From positions 124,001 to 188,000 of the forward strand of contig CANNZV010000252.1 in the NCBI GenBank assembly GCA_947561585.1: a stretch of DNA of 64,000 nucleotides. Reading direction: 5' to 3'. This document shows positions 45,103 to 56,890 of the stretch, one piece after another; positions within the stretch are counted from its first letter, which is position 1; each line of letters begins with the position of its first letter. This DNA is from Caprella mutica (lineage: Eukaryota; Arthropoda; Malacostraca; Amphipoda; Caprellidae). A model generated the notes under the pieces. The model saw only the letters and a program-made list of their open reading frames with translations, did not search any database and was not told the DNA's origin. Both the position numbers and the translations under genes were made by a program.

Positions 45103-45477
45103 ATATGTAATATAATTATTTCTGTTTTGTACATGTTTTGAACGTGTGTTCAGTATGAATTTAGAGCGTCGGTTTATTTCTAATGCAATATCGTTAGCAT
45201 GCGGACGCGCGCTGTATTCTGTGACTAAATTTACTAATTATTTTATCTTTCATAAATATTAAACTAGTGAGATGGGCAATGTTTGAAAATGTTCATTATC
45301 AATTATATCAATACATCTAAAGATCGGTACAAATTGTTTTTGTCCAGAAAACATGATTACAATCTGTGGTTAAAGACTTGCACAGTGGCGTTGAGACTGA
45401 ACAGTTGAGGAAACCGTCCCTAAATTGTGTAAACAAAATTTATTAATAAAGCTACGGTTATGAAACTTAGTTACTAA

Positions 45478-45905
45478 ATATAAAATTGAATTCTCATATC
45501 GTTTTTATTCATGGCATTTTTTCGATTAGACGCATAGAAAACAAGTTATTCAAATTTCGAACTGGTTTTCAAACATGTTCCTCTAATACAGTGTTGAAGC
45601 TACAGGCTACAGCTTTGCGGTTTTTTCATTCGCATCCCCATACCATTCTCTACAAAACATTAGGAAGCGATTTATGAATTTCAATTTTTTTTATTCGAAA
45701 AATTTGATTTTTCAAAGAAATATTAAAATTAATAAAAAAAATTTAAGAAAAAAAATTTGAAATTCAAAAATTGCTTTAAAAGTTTTGTAGAGAATAACTA
45801 GGATAATTGAATGAATAAAAACGCAAACCCGTAGCTTCAAAACTGTATTAGAGGTCCATGTTTGAATACCAAAAGTTGTAGCCCAGACTGCAGGAACTGG
45901 TAAAC
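45478..45905. repeat. Inverted repeat pair plus a nearby third copy
   Basis: 45560-45690 (ATGTTCCTCTAATACAGT, CATTCTCTACAAAAC) is inverted at 45775-45880 (GTTTTGTAGAGAATAACT, ACTGTATTAGAGGTCCAT). The left part (AAAATTGAATTC... CCCATAGAAAACGAGTTATT form) recurs directly at 46138-46210. The short frames 45486-45677, 45712-45915 and 46113-46370 derive from these copies. Confidence 0.7.
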
Positions 45906-46239
45906 TGTTCTCCAAGAAATCCTCTATTTTGGCTTCTGTTCTCAGTAAAATACATGTAAATATAGGAGGAAATTAAGGATTGTTCGCACAGAAAATGTTA
46001 AAAATGTCCCATGTTGTGCAGACTGGGTTGTAGCTATTTTGGAGTGCCTCAAAATGGCATCCGGGCGACCGACCATGTCTTTTGAAAAACAAAAAAAATT
46101 GAAGCTACAAACATGCCGGTCTCAAACTTCGCACCCATTTATAAAATTGAATTCCCTATCCTTGTTGTTCTTTTTTCAATTAGACCCATAGAAAACGAGT
46201 TATTCAAACTAACAGAGCGCTATATACCCACCCTCTCCC

Positions 46240-46800
46240 ATAAGTATCTAAAAGCTGAGCGGCACACCACATTACGGCGCACTACAATACGGCGCACCAC
46301 TGTACTTTCTATTAATGACCTCAATGTGAAAAACTGTTATGTTACTTATGTAGTGTGTTGTATCCGCTAGTTTGTTGTTCTGCACACTTCATGATTGCTT
46401 AATGACCTGGCAGGGGGGTTCGGGGGGTGGCACGCCCCCCGATACATCTACCTAACGGCTAACTGATAAGTTTTTATTTACACCTCAGACTGAAAGTTTA
46501 CAATAGTTACCCCATAAAATTACAAATACAGTTTTCTATGATGAATTTTATTTTCCATTCCAAATTAAACATCTCAATCGAATAATTAAACTGTGTAGTA
46601 TAAACATTGGATTCAGGTACCGTCAGGCGTCAGACATGAATTTGATACGACAATTAGAATTAGGTAGTTAAGTACCTATCAAATTAACTCCATTTATCAT
46701 TAATCTGTATTCAAATTACCTATCTAATAGAATGTACAGTGGTGCGCCGTAATCTGGTGCGCCGTACTGGTGTGCGCCGCTCAGCTTTTAGATACGTATC
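46240..46800. mobile_element. Mutator-like MITE with 9-bp target duplication and iterated subterminal motifs
   Basis: The element is flanked by identical CCCTCTCCC at 46231-46239 and 46801-46809. The inverted ends read GTATCTAAAAGCTGAGCGGC (left) and GCCGCTCAGCTTTTAGATAC (right), about 60 bases long in all. Each end carries three spaced copies of CGGCGCAC(C/T)A with TAC spacers. 561 bases, non-coding. A 9-bp target duplication with long terminal repeats is typical of Mutator-like elements; a family name is inference. Confidence 0.88.
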
Positions 46801-46809
46801 CCCTCTCCC

Positions 46810-47090
46810 GGAACCCCGGACTCCCCCCGCCCCCAGGGGCATAGCGTCACACAGGCACACTCCAGAGTTCTGATTTTTTGTACAATTATTTATAAGGCTG
46901 TTAGGTACCTAGCTATTTATGAAATAAAAAAAAAAGATACAATTTCGAAATCTCTTCAGGGACAGTCCCCTTAATAAGTCACTAATCAGTTTGCTCAAAA
47001 TATTTTAGTTCTGACTTCGTTTCTTTTTTTCTATTTATAATAAATATACGTTAAAATGTCCCCTTATTAAGTTATTGGTAGTAAAAGAAA
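46810..47090. other. Non-coding; short GC-rich patch then AT-rich
   Basis: 46803-46850 is C-rich (CCCCGGACTCCCCCCGCCCC), unusual for this window, and then the sequence becomes AT-rich again. No gene. Confidence 0.4.
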
Positions 47091-47091
47091 A

Positions 47092-47273
47092 TGTAGCTCT
47101 GACCCAGTCTGGAAAACTGCTTAGGCTAACAGATGAACTCTACATGCTAAATGCTACAGATTATACAATTTTTAGCAATTTACCATTAATTTTTGAAGTC
47201 TGTAAAACTCCAACAGAGTAATTAGTTCATCAGAAAGCACCTATTTTTCCAGACTGGGCTCTGACCGTTATAT
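47092..47273. mobile_element. Short foldback element
   Basis: CTGACCCAGTCTGGAAAACT at the left and TTTTTCCAGACTGGGCTCTG at the right are inverted. A further pairing is GATGAACTC against GTTCATC. About 180 bases, non-coding. Confidence 0.75.
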
Positions 47274-48284
47274 ATATAGACATGTAAATAATACTCGTTT
47301 GTTTGTACGTTTCCTAGTACCTATGTATGTGACGTCACGGACTCACGGTACCCTTCTCTCTAATTGGCTGATACGCTCTCAGTTAAATAATTATTTGGCC
47401 ACTAGCGTCCACGTAGTAGTGAAACATCTTCCTATATTCAATGATCTGTAGTAGAGACTAGAGACCAATGACCATGTACCTCAAAATACTTTTATGTTGA
47501 AAGTTGAAACTCGTAAATGAAATATTTCTACCACAACCGAGCAGTTTTATTTATAATGCGGATGAAATTAATATTTCCATTCGCGATTCATGGATGATGT
47601 CAAGTTTTCCGTTTCAAGTGCCAAAATAATCAACAACAAAAAGGAGAACATCGATTTTCAAGATCTTGTGTTGATTACTAAATTATATCTACCAAAGTAA
47701 ATACATTAGGAGTACAATTAATATGGTAAATATAATTAACTGCGTACTGAAAAATGTACTTAGGGTAGGTATTATGGGTCGTGACGTCACTTGAAGATGT
47801 TGTGATGTTTTTCTTTTCAGTGAATCCTGCTAAAGCTTTTTTATTTTTGGTTAATTTAGTACTTTTAATAATGTTTCAATTTAGATAGATTCCTATATTT
47901 TAAATTTCCACAAGTTTGAAACTTTTCTGGATTTAAATTTATGAAAAAAACAATAATGTTTTGATAAACTGATCATAAAATAACACTGCTTTGGACAGAA
48001 AACATATAAAACGCAGCAAATGAGTTTAGTAACATGCTTCTGAATTAATATCCTTTGTATTTAATCGTCTTGTTCACATTGTGTACTTTGATTTACACCA
48101 ACTTCACGAGGCGCTATTGAATTGATAGAATCCTTAGAATGTCTGTTTAACTCATTTGTAACGGAAAGACCGACTGACATGACTTCTTTTATGAGTAAAA
48201 CTAATAATATCTGAATTCATACTTGTAAATTTGTACATAGGTACTGTCCGTACAGAATTAGCTTTTTAAATATTTTGAACCCCA
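47274..48284. other. Non-coding; holds part of a dispersed repeat
   Basis: No gene seen. 48089-48185 (GATTTACACCAACTTCACGA, GGCGCTATTGA, GAATGTCTGTTTAACTCATT) matches 22820-22890 in the ADAMTS intron, so this is a second copy of that repeat. Confidence 0.5.
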
Positions 48285-48430
48285 GTAAACATTACAATGT
48301 TGAGCCAACGTTGGCCCAGTTCAGAATGAAACTACGGGCCAACGCTGTCATGCCGGTCTCGGTGTATTGGGCCAGCAACGGCCCGACGTTGGACCACCTC
48401 ACGGATGTCCACCGGCCCTGAACAGTATAA
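48285..48430. repeat. GC-rich block of reiterated GCCAACGTTGGCCC words
   Basis: GAGCCAACGTTGGCCCAG, CGGGCCAACGCTG, TTGGGCCAGCAACGGCCCGA and CGTTGG occur in about 120 bases. The words are self-complementary, so the block can fold back many ways. The 73-codon minus frame at 48292-48513 comes from it. Probably the end of a DNA transposon family. Confidence 0.6.
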
Positions 48431-48661
48431 CCACGTATAAACGACTTATTGGCACTGGCAATACTTAAAGGGATAGTAAAGTCAGAATCAAACAATCGCC
48501 AAATTGGTTTCAAATCGATTCAGAATATTTAATTATGTATCATTTGAATGCTCGTTTATTTTTAAAATGTTCATATAGAAAGTATATAATAGAATTAGCG
48601 ACACCTAGCGGAAGTATTTTCACCCATTAGTATGTACGTGAGTATGTTTGTTGTTTTCATA

Positions 48662-49206
48662 TTAAAGGTCCTCTCCAGGCTCCGAGAAAAGAATGAGTTT
48701 ATTACATAATATTATAGAACTAAGATCTACGATTATAATTCTGCAAACCGCATACAATTCGGTTCAGTATATATTTTACAATTTGTTTTTAAAGTTTTTA
48801 ACACTCTGTGAGCAACAATCGAGTGAATCACTAATCTGATGCTCAAGAAGAAGATTGTACACTCTTTGTTTTGATTACAAATTTGAATTTCATAAACAAA
48901 CCATGCGTTTTCGGTATTTATTTAAGATATTAATTGTTTCCTAAAGTATATAAACGTTTCTATTATAAGTTCATTCAATTTTATAGCTTTACACAAATAA
49001 TAAATGGATTTATTAAACCTAATACCTAGTTGACAATCAAAACAAATGGTGTCCATTCTTTATCTTCAGGCTGAAAATTTCTTAAATTAGTAAGTCGGAA
49101 GTAAAATAGGTTTTACCAAATTCGATGCGGTTTGCAGCAAAATGATAAGAAACATTAGCCTCGTTGATTAAGGCAATAAAAATATTTGCTTTGGAGGGAC
49201 ATTTAA
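48662..49206. mobile_element. Long foldback element (about 540 bp)
   Basis: Nested pairs are inverted around a centre near 48,940: GTCCTCTCCAGGC (48669) against GCTTTGGAGGGAC; CTGCAAACCGCATACAATTC (48742) against GAATTCGATGCGG-type text at 49119 (TTCGATGCGGTTTGCAG); TTTGTTTTGATTAC (48875) against ATCAAAACAAA (49037). No coding potential. Confidence 0.65.
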
Positions 49207-49445
49207 TTTATTTATGCAGTAATCAACCTTTGTTTGCGTCAAAATGATAAAAAGATTATGTGAATTGGTAGACAAGAAGGCATAGTTTTAAAAATAAAGC
49301 CATCTCTTCATTTTATCTAGAATCTAGGTAGAAATTTATCTCAATTGGTTTGTTTACAAGATGGCACCACTGATTGTAGCGCCATCTACCGTTAGCATTT
49401 GCTAAGAAATTAATTAGGGTAACGGCACGTTGCATCGTCCCTCTC

Positions 49446-49879
49446 CATTTATCGTCACGTTTCAGTTATTTTCGTCTATAACAAGACTTAGAAACATTTC
49501 TATGGTTTAGGTATTTTACAAATCGATGTCTCCATATATTTTTATTATTGTTACAAAAATGTAAGTAATTTCATTTAAAATTACAATCAGAGTGTCAGTT
49601 TAACTGATGAGATGTTTGACGATACGGTACCTACATTCAGGACAAACCTACCGAAATTGATCGATTAGGTATAGAGAATTTGTTATGCGCGATTTTACGC
49701 TTCAAATTAATTTTTTTCAAAATAATGTTCATACAATTTTGCTTGCTTTTAATTGTATTTCTTAAATATAAAATCAGAAATTAATTCGGTCATCAATATT
49801 TAAAATAAATAGATGTGTCGATATTTGGGTATCAATAAAGAAGGTTTTTCATTTATCGTCATGGGGTGACGATAAATGG
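49446..49879. mobile_element. Possible short element with CATTTATCGTCAC ends
   Basis: CCATTTATCGTCAC at 49447 and GTGACGATAAATGG at 49866 are inverted over 14 bases, and an extra CATTTATCGTCA lies just inside the right end. The interior is AT-rich with no gene. Confidence 0.45.
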
Positions 49880-51207
49880 CATTTTGATCAATATCGAAAT
49901 AGTGGTTCTAAAACAGTTCAATGGTTAGTAAATATATTTATTCTCAATATATATTCAATTTTTCATACTTAGATAGCTTTTATCCATTTATCGACCTACT
50001 GGAACTCAATTATAGGGTGGTAAGCAGGGGGGGGGGGGGGAGTAATTTGAGGTGGGGGGGACCTATATATATATATAATAGCATCAGAATAGTTGATTAT
50101 ACTATTCAATATACCTTATTCATCTGAATAATGATTAGTAAAAAATAAAATTTAAATAGAAAAAGTGTCACCTAATTTGATAAAACGTAGAAAATTTTCA
50201 AAAGTTTTAGACGTACAATGTTGTTGTATTGTCATACACGTTATCCAAAGAATGTTTGCACATCTGCGTGTGATATCAATAATTAATATATAGCTGGTAT
50301 TCATCTTAAAATCATTTAACAGGTAGATTAGTGTTTACATTTCTCTGAGATTCGGTTAATTATTATTTACACAGTTTACGATGATATATATTTTGTGAAC
50401 TTCATTTATTTAGAAAAACAAACAAAGTGATCTATCAAAATTTCGATACGACTTTGGTTTTCTAAAACTTTTTCCTCTTCAAATAAATTTATTTCAGCTG
50501 AAATAATTCATATCATAAATTAATTATTGTTAATCCATCATATTATCTTAAATGTCATTTCCAGTGTACGGGAAAACTTTGAATATGTTAAATAAACCGC
50601 GTAAAATAAAGTTTACTATTTATTTTTCATTCTTTTTAAAGTTTTTAATATATTGTAAATTAGGCTAGGTATATTAAAATTATTCTTATATAACACTATT
50701 TATAATTATAAATGATTGAATATTAATCAAATGTTTCAAATATATTCTTATAACATTTTCTGGAGAACTTTGATATCTCTCTCTCTCATATCCTTAATGA
50801 TAATACGTGCTAAATAACAGCTGATTTACCATCTGTAACTTTCATTTTTTCTTCAGGGGTCAAAGTATAGGCTGTAGGTATAGGCTATATGGAAATATTC
50901 TATAGTACAGTACACACCTCTTCCTAATTTAAAAAAAATTGGGATAAGTACTAGGTTTTTATGTAGGTACCTAGTTAGTTCTTAGTATCTTTAGAAATGT
51001 GTAGTATTGTGTAAGGTACCAGATATTCCAGTCTGCTGAAACAGGTGAAGAAAGTGCTACCTACTGTCTGTAAAGTACTACTGGGCTCTTCAGCACTTGT
51101 AGTGTGATCTCAGAAATCTAGGGTCACGCAAGTAAATTGCAGCCCACTCACTAACTGCAGCCTCTAACTAACCCAGATTGTATTTGGTGGTAAATTCCAT
51201 TATTCCA
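49880..51207. other. Non-coding; long G-run
   Basis: No gene seen. 50027-50041 has a run of about 13 G followed by GAGGTGGGGGGGACC, a possible G-quadruplex or a sequencing-sensitive homopolymer. The rest is AT-rich. Confidence 0.5.
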
Positions 51208-51960
51208 ATGATCCAAGTAATAAAGCATGTCCAAACTCGCCATTTTAAAGGCGAGTTTGTGACAGTTATTCTGAGCCCTCCAATTGCAAATGGCGAGTTT
51301 TATCTATTTTTCTTCTATGCTACAATGTTATTTTGGAGAGGATTAATGATAATTTCAATCATTTTGGAGAGAATTTGTTGAATTTTGGAGAGAGATGGAG
51401 AGACAAATGGAGAGTTTATGAGACATACTATTTTATTTGGCCAATGATATGTCAGGAGATATTCAATTTCTCTAATAAAAAAATTCCTGCAATGTTAGAG
51501 GATATTTGGCTATTAATTCCTATATTACCACCAAGTAATAAAGCATGTCCAAACTCGCCATTTTAATGGCGAGTTTGTGACAGTTATTTTGAGCCCTACA
51601 ATTGCAAATGGCGAGTTTTATCTATTTTTCTCCTATGCTACAATGTTATTTTGGAGAGAATTTATGAAAAATTGATCATTTTGGAGAAAATTTGTTTAAT
51701 TTTGGAGAGAGCTGGAGTCTTGGAGAGACAAATGGTGAGTTTATGAGACATACTATTTTACTTGGTATTACCATTAATTTTTGGAGGAGAAACTGGAAAA
51801 ATGTTGGAGGACTAGACAAATTGATGAAAAATGTTGGCAGCTACTAGCTAGTATTTCTCAGATTTTTGAAAAAGTCAGAGGAGTTCAGTGCACCAAATAC
51901 AAACTGGCCTCTAACAACTGTCAACTGAAACATCAAAGCTTCATAACACACATCAAAACA
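51208..51960. repeat. Dispersed repeat, copies B and C in tandem plus tail
   Basis: Copies at about 51208-51440 and 51530-51770 share AATAAAGCATGTCCAAACTC, GGCGAGTTTGTGACAGTTAT, CTATGCTACAATGTTATTTT and GAGACAAATGG. Copy C carries a perfect palindrome AAACTCGCCATT/AATGGCGAGTTT at 51551-51576. The tail at 51800-51920 matches 44080-44230. Frames in this block (51178-51381, 51333-51566, 51781-51963) are repeat-derived. Confidence 0.8.
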
Positions 51961-52090
51961 TAAATTAATAAGTTATAGCATGCACCAAGACTGTATTTGG
52001 TGCATAAAATTTCACTGACTTTTAGAAAAAGCTGAAAAAATCCACCATAAATTTCCAGTAATTTGGCTGATCCACCAATATTTTCGGGTC

Positions 52091-52170
52091 CTGCTAAACA
52101 CCGCCCGGAGCTACCCAGGGACAAAATTCTACCGCCTGAGCACATTATATTGTACAATTGGTTATGATTG
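52091..52170. repeat. Direct repeat flanking a TTAA element, left copy
   Basis: CACCGCCCGGAGCTACCCAG then GGACAAAATTCTA and GAGCACATTATAT recur at 53092-53175 with few changes. The two copies bracket the element at 52217-53040. Confidence 0.8.
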
Positions 52171-52216
52171 ACCTTCGTACGAATTTTGGAGACAAAAAAA
52201 TGATTCGTTAAATTAA

Positions 52217-53040
52217 GGGAATGGTTTCCGGTATTTTCCATTTTTTTCGTTTTTTTTTTTTTAATTTAGTTACCCTGCAAATCTACCAAAGAAAACTCAT
52301 AAAAAATTCCATTCACCTAGTACGTTTGTACGTGTGTCAAACGCACTTCTCAGTTTGGGGGTTAGGGAGTTATTCTCTTATAGAGAGTGGGTTTCACCCA
52401 CTAACAATCTCTGTGCGCGCTCGTTTTGCTCTTCAGTTATAACTGAAGAGTCCCAGTCTTCTTGGCTGGGACGAAAAGCATATAGTTTTTTTTTAAATTT
52501 AAAAAATTTATTGAAAAATATTTTTCTTCCTCCATTATCTCAGTACCATTTTTTCTCAAATTCTCCACGTTCAAAAGTATAGAACTTTTTGGGGGTTGGT
52601 GCTACAGAAAAATGTATAAGAGCTAATATGTTCAGACCGAAATTCCTAAGGTCGTGGTGAAGCCCTTTTCCTATAAACTTAATTTTTTTTGAAAAACAAA
52701 AAAAAAAAAAAAAAATATGACAATTTTTTTTAAAATTTAAATAAAAAAATTTTCAGATAGAAATTCAAAAAAAAAGCTGCACCACGACCTTAGGATAGTA
52801 GTAGAGAACATATTAGCTTCAATAAATTTTTCTGTAGCACCAACCCCCAAGCCGTTCTATAGTTTCCCGGGGGGGGGTCGAAAAAGAAGGTTTTTCGACC
52901 CCCACGGGGGAGGGGGGCCCCAAAATGAAAAAATCTCAAAAGAGAGCATATGATTTCTTTTCACTTTACACCTTATGTTAAAATCTCAGCTCAATCGGAC
53001 AAGTATTATTGGTACATCCTAAATACCGGAAACCATCCCC
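52217..53040. mobile_element. TTAA-flanked MITE containing a long palindrome
   Basis: TTAA lies on both sides (52213-52216 and 53041-53044). The ends are inverted: GGGAATGGTTTCCGGTATTT at left against AAATACCGGAAACCATCCCC at right (19 of 20). TTAA target duplication is the hallmark of piggyBac-type insertion. Inside, 52587-52665 and 52776-52860 are inverted (GGGGGTTGGTGCTACAGAAA against TTTCTGTAGCACCAACCCCC, and CCTAAGGTCGTGGTG against CACCACGACCTTAGG). 824 bases, non-coding. Confidence 0.82.
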
Positions 53041-53091
53041 TTAATGAGTAAAATCGTTTCATAAGTGACATCATTATGTCTTACTTTTTCA

Positions 53092-53175
53092 GCACCGCCC
53101 GGAGCCTCGCGGAACCGCCCGGAGCTACCCAGGGACAAAATTCTATTGCACGAGCACATTATATCGTACAATAGA
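53092..53175. repeat. Direct repeat flanking a TTAA element, right copy
   Basis: GGAACCGCCCGGAGCTACCC then AGGGACAAAATTCTA matches 52091-52170. A partial third unit (CACCGCCCGGAGCCTCGC) sits directly in front. Confidence 0.8.
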
Positions 53176-55759
53176 ATCATACATAGAAAATGTACGGGGT
53201 TCAGCTATGCGTGGAATAGATTCAATATCCCTTCCAAGATATATTTGCTTTGAATAGTACTGATTATAATTATTATTGATTGAATAGAGTTCGTATATGT
53301 ATAGATAAAATATAAACAAGCTATGATGAAGGTAATAAGTCAATTATAATTATTATTGTGTGAAATAAATTATAATGAACACTAATTAATCATTATATTA
53401 TAATTGTTAATGTAATTAGCTGAAAATATAGAAAGTTGACATATATACTTATACTGTGCCCAATTATGGGGGTGATGAAACTGAAGATATTGTGATGGAG
53501 TAAATAGCAGCAATGTTCAAAGTTCAGTCCATCCTGTTAGCAGTCAGTCGTGAATAGGGTAGAAATATGCGATATATCGAACATACACTCATGTTTTACA
53601 AAGCTAATAAAATACTGACAAATGATAAGATTCCTAGATCTGGAAAGCAATAATATGTTACAAAAAGTTAAAAAGCCGTTCCCAATTAGAAGGAAAATAT
53701 ATGTTATGATAGTTAATGACGTGCCATCAGTTAATTTGCAGTGTCCGGTACCGCCCTGTAGCATCAAGCTAGTTCCATCCGGTACCTCCTGGTATGATCT
53801 AACAGCGTCTGGTACCACCTGGTAGAATCTGGTACAGTGTATTATGTATATGATCATTTATAGAAACATATTCAATATTTAATTAGGGAGTGCATTTTAG
53901 TAATTGATTGTGGGGTTATCTCTTATTTATTTATTTTTAGTTTTTCATATCTGACTCCATTTTACTTTATCTCCATTTAATTACATTTTGGCTAAACTGA
54001 TAATTGCTTGGATTGAAATGAAATTACGAGTTAGATGATCAAGACATTTATTCAAATAAATCACATCACCTGGTAATTAGCATAAATAAATCACATCACC
54101 TGGTAATTAGCATATGAGAGTGGACTTCGGATTCTCTTGAGGATGTTCGTCAGCTTCGTGTAGTAAAAGATAGCACACACAAATATTGTGCAGGAGTCAC
54201 GAGGAAAGTTAGTTCCAAGAAGATTGCGTGACTGTAGGTAGAGCAGCGTGGGTATCTTTAACTCGGGGTTAGGTTGAAGGCTGGAGTTCCACAGTTATAC
54301 TAGATGAGTGAGAATTTGGTATGATATCAGATCGTGTGGAGATGCGAAAGTTTTCTAGTATGATGTTTATAACTGGAAGCAGTAGTATAAATAGCATCAA
54401 CATTCAACAGGTGTTTGACCCAGAAGCAATAGTTGCTGTGATTGCAATAGCAGCAGAACAGTAGTAATGAAACCAGTATTCATCAACGCAGAAGCCAGTT
54501 GTATTCTAACCAGTAGCAATCAGAAAGACAGAAACCCCCCGAAAGAGATAGTTTGGAATAATTGAGGTTCGATACATCTTAGCTAATAAAACACAGATAA
54601 TGATAATTTAAATGAATTGCCTAATTATCATTCGTTATGAATTCAATTGAGCTACTACTCAGATGAATAGAATTAGTATTGAAGTATTAATTAAATAATT
54701 CGAAATGAAATAGAACTTCTGATTATTATGAAGTTAGGCATGGAAGCAGAATGACGAAGTCTCTGTTAAAACTAGTTTTCCATAATATAGAAAACGAGAC
54801 GGCAGAGTGAATGGGTCACTGTTCTAGAATTCATTAAAACCTGATATGTACGTCGTCGGTAGGATGTTGAATAGGTTATCAAGAAAGGTTATATATATAA
54901 GGGAATATATATTTGATATTTACTAATAATATTATTAAGATATGAGAAATGAATAATTAGCATTGATATTGAATATTACTTAGAATATATCCTAAATAAT
55001 ATATTAATAAAATAACTACTGATATGAGATAAAGATTAATAAAGTTATTAATTTATTATTAATATTACATGCAGAGAAATGATAAATATAGATAGGAAAA
55101 TATTTACCCTTAGTATCCGTTAGAAGAATATATAGGGGGGGTTGAAGCTGTTGTCACATTGTCTTTGAATTCAGATAATATATATTATTATTAAATAATC
55201 CTGTAAATATATGTAATTAGTCTTTGTATATATTACTCAGTTGTGTGGTACAAACCACAATAGTAATACGTAGTTAAGTACTGGTACTTTATATAAGAGA
55301 CGTGAATTGACCGTGTTCGAATATCTAGAGATCACCGAGGTAAATGAGGCAGAAAGGTGCTAACATCTTGATAGGCTTTAAAGAGGGTAATTGGCAAAAT
55401 AAATGTTTGATATAATATTCTACACAAAATGTTGAAATCGTGATGCATTTATATTAGAGAAATGTTGTTATTAACAATTGTAATTATCTTACTACGTTTT
55501 GAATATTTTAAGAGAATTTAAATGCGTACTATTCTCAACTTTAAATTGGAACATTATGGTGATATATTTGGCATCTTTGAGGGTAAGATATGCGCAGCGT
55601 CTTAGAACAAAGGGCTTGTTTACGCGGGTAAAGAAATATGCGCACTTTGATGCCATGGGTAAATAATATATGATAGTTTGTAATATTTGAATTATATATA
55701 AGATATCATATTTTATGCAATCAGTGTGATATAAATATTTTGTTATACATATCAGTTAT
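53176..55759. other. Non-coding; possible LTR-like regulatory block
   Basis: No gene recognised. 54056-54113 is a tandem duplication of a 28-30-base unit (AATCACATCACCTGGTAATT). A TATA-like TATAAATAG near 54386 and AATAAAA near 54586 on the plus strand give a promoter-to-poly(A) spacing of about 200 bases, as in a solo LTR. I could not find its edges. The remainder is AT-rich. Confidence 0.4.
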
Positions 55760-56849
55760 CTTAATTACAATTGTAATTTATATATTTATTTGTATACTCG
55801 TTGTAGCGGTTCACAATCAGGAATGCCACTCCAACTACCAAGATCTCACCCCAGGTCCACTTACAAACCTTCAGTTGCCTGGGACAACTCACCAAGACAC
55901 ACCAAGCGAATAAGAGAGCCAAGAAAATCCTGCAGAAGCGAAGTGTGATGATTATGGTTATGAATGCAAGCAAACGATCAAATAAATAACACAAATGTGA
56001 TCAGCACTCACCTTGTCCTTTTATATACAGTTTTCCTTCTATTTGTAAATAAATTAAATTACTTCAATTCCAACTATGGTGAATAAATCTTTATGTTCTA
56101 TTAACACGTTTACTCAAACTCATCTATTCTACTTAACAAAACAACAACAACAACATTCAGTGTAACCTAATATTATTAATAATTTTATATTTACAATTTG
56201 CAAGGGAATCCTACAATCTACGCGTACAGCAAACTGCCAAGATAAAGATTCCTAATCTAGATAGGGGCCCCAAGTACTAAGAAAAACTTGTAAACCAATC
56301 TATTAAACTTCCTAGATCTCATTCAGATATTCACTTCTCTAGGTAGATGTATGTATAATTCAGACAAGCTAATCATTGAATACCAGATTTGATAGGAAAG
56401 TAGAGGATTTTAGGACAAGGCTTGAACCTCTACACACCAGACCTGAGACCGAGTGCTCCTATAGGGAAGAGCAAGACAACATTAGGACATGCAAGGAATC
56501 TATAAAGCACGAGGCAGTCAGGATGAGTACTCACCAACTGGAGCCAAGAGATGAGTAGTCCTCAGATGATTTACATAAAGGAACCAAGGTAGTCAGCAAG
56601 AAACAAGAGATCAGCAGGCAACAAGGGTGAATCAGCAGGCAATTATATTACACATGCATCAGATATTAGAGTTATTAGCAAGATATTAGTGGTGATCAGC
56701 AGGCCTCAGAAGCAATTTAACAAGCAAAGTACTCAGTGAATCACAGGAAAAGCTACTGACAAAATCATCTAGAAACAAAGAAAAGATCAATTCACAAGAA
56801 CACCTCCACTAATCAAGAGTTACAGACTTTTAAACGTCACTCCACCTCA
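55760..56849 (-). mobile_element. 3' LTR of the Gypsy-type retrotransposon (edges uncertain)
   Basis: The LTR is placed by position: it starts right after the polypurine tract, with TGAGGTGGAG at 56849 on the minus strand. A TATATAAAAGG box at about 56028-56018 and AATAAA at 55790-55785 (minus strand) fit a U3-R-U5 order. The other LTR is outside the window, so the far edge cannot be set by comparison. Minus frame 55994-55761 (77 codons, hydrophobic) lies in R/U5 and is not supported as a gene. Confidence 0.5.
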
Positions 56850-56860
56850 TTACCCCCCCT
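56850..56860 (-). other. Polypurine tract (plus-strand DNA primer site)
   Basis: On the minus strand the sequence TTGAGGGGGGTAATGAGG lies about 30-40 bases beyond the integrase-frame stop (56891). A G-rich purine run immediately before a TG-starting LTR is the usual second-strand primer of LTR retrotransposons. Confidence 0.65.
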
Positions 56861-56890
56861 CAAGTGAGGAGCATAGCGATCACTTCAAAA

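Noticed and set aside
45486..46370. Short open frames in the 45.5-46.4 kb region
   Set aside because: They lie in copies of one inverted or direct repeat, and the last runs into the Mutator-like MITE.
50027..50070. G-run as a functional G-quadruplex
   Set aside because: A bare homopolymer of about 13 G plus one G7 run; could equally be replication slippage or a sequencing-sensitive tract.
55761..55994. 77-codon hydrophobic minus-strand frame
   Set aside because: It falls in the presumed LTR, between a TATA box and an AATAAA; no evidence that it is translated.
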